Source of the DNA: Roseitranquillus sp963776845
Lineage (GTDB): Bacteria > Pseudomonadota > Alphaproteobacteria > Rhodobacterales > Rhodobacteraceae
Length of the DNA: 64,000 bases
Assembly: GCA_963776845.1 (NCBI GenBank)
Contig: CAVZOJ010000002.1
Span: 744,001-808,000, forward strand
Direction: 5' to 3'
Part shown: positions 63,765 to 64,000 of the stretch, piece after piece
Position numbering within the stretch: the stretch's first letter is position 1
How the letters are laid out: each line of letters opens with the position of its first letter
Program-made: the position numbers and the translations under genes
The notes under the pieces: model-generated
Databases searched by the model: none
Seen by the model: only the letters and a program-made list of their open reading frames with translations
What the model was told of the DNA's origin: nothing

Positions 63765-64000
63765 GTCACGGTCGAACTTCGTCAAGCGGTTCGGTCTGGC
63801 GATGGGGCAGCAGCCCGGTGCCTGCCTGCGGGCATGGTGTCGTGACAGGGCTGCGGAAGCCCCGCACCATTCGGGCGGGACAATCGAAAAGAAGGCGGCG
63901 AACGTCGGCTGGGACTATGGCACCCCGCCGGTCCGCCAGCGGGGAGAACGGTCGTCAGAATGGCGGGCCACTCGTTCGCCTCGCCCGTCGCCAATCCGAG
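63765..64000 (+). pseudogene. AraC-family regulator C-terminal fragment, degenerate, runs off the window
   Basis: One plus-strand frame reads MSRSNFVKRFGLAMGQQPGA, then CLRAWCRDRAAEAPHHSGGT and IEKKAANVGWDYGT. This mirrors the second half of an AraC-type DNA-binding domain, in which the pattern is MSRSxFxRxFxxxxGxxPxxYLxxWR followed by IxxIAxxVGYxS. Key positions are altered and nothing recognisable follows GWDYGT. No upstream effector domain is seen. The frame stays open to position 64000, so a frameshifted live gene cannot be excluded; a remnant is more likely. Confidence 0.4.

Noticed and set aside
63782..63994. A minus-strand 70-codon frame at the window end
   Set aside because: It is antisense to the AraC-like frame and shows only proline- and arginine-rich shadow composition.
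1..64000. CRISPR arrays and long direct repeats
   Set aside because: No regularly spaced repeats were noticed at any scale; the only convincing repeats are the IS ends and local hairpins.

Overview
The window is high-GC, densely packed chromosomal DNA from an alphaproteobacterium, most probably a member of the Rhodobacterales (Rhodobacteraceae). This is inferred from gene content and order: an RpoH-type heat-shock sigma factor, a DUF1127 protein, a DUF4167 protein, a MoeB-like enzyme with N-terminal membrane helices, an aglEFGAK alpha-glucoside operon, and the lptF-lptG-lptD-surA-pdxA-rsmA order. No rRNA or tRNA gene was recognised.

Layout. 1-11.9 kb: glnD (5' part only, cut by the window edge) and an LpoA-like lipoprotein face rsmI-yraN-gshB; then comM and a glutathione S-transferase on the minus strand, followed by rpoH, a ChaN-like protein, coaBC, dut and a MoeB-like protein. 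12-19 kb: an M3 peptidase, a yeast-type cytosine deaminase overlapping a three-helix membrane protein gene, prmA, a DUF1127 gene and ruvCAB. 19-27.5 kb: an RND efflux pump with its adaptor, then an ancillary TPR-like membrane protein, bamB and der. 27.6-35 kb: an iron-type substrate-binding protein behind mazG, an M20 amidohydrolase, an agmatinase-type ureohydrolase, a DUF1499 protein, prfA-prmC and a DUF4167 gene. 35-44.5 kb: the lipopolysaccharide-export and outer-membrane assembly operon, then pepA-holC. 44.5-49.7 kb: a compact chemotaxis operon without cheB or a receptor gene. 49.7-57.5 kb: glucokinase and the alpha-glucoside uptake and hydrolysis operon. 57.6-64 kb: an orphan TRAP binding protein, guaB, an IS1111-group IS110-family element, a DUF1254 secreted protein and an AraC-like remnant.

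How the genes work together. Several groups form functional units: rsmI, prfA and prmC act in translation; ruvCAB resolves Holliday junctions; LptF, LptG, LptD, SurA and BamB serve the outer membrane; the Che proteins form a phosphorelay; the Agl proteins with Glk import and break down alpha-glucosides to glucose 6-phosphate.

A striking property of the sequence itself is that many otherwise intact core genes (glnD, the lpoA-like gene, dut, ruvB, the RND permease, lptD, aglA, dctP and perhaps mazG) are split by single-base frame changes. Almost all look like one extra base. Insertion-biased sequencing error explains this more simply than mass gene decay, so I annotate these as frameshifted genes rather than dead ones.

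The most interesting biology candidates are the non-coding 3' region of the IS1111-type element, where a guide RNA would be expected and which shares short matches with both flanks, and the cytosine deaminase/membrane protein pair.
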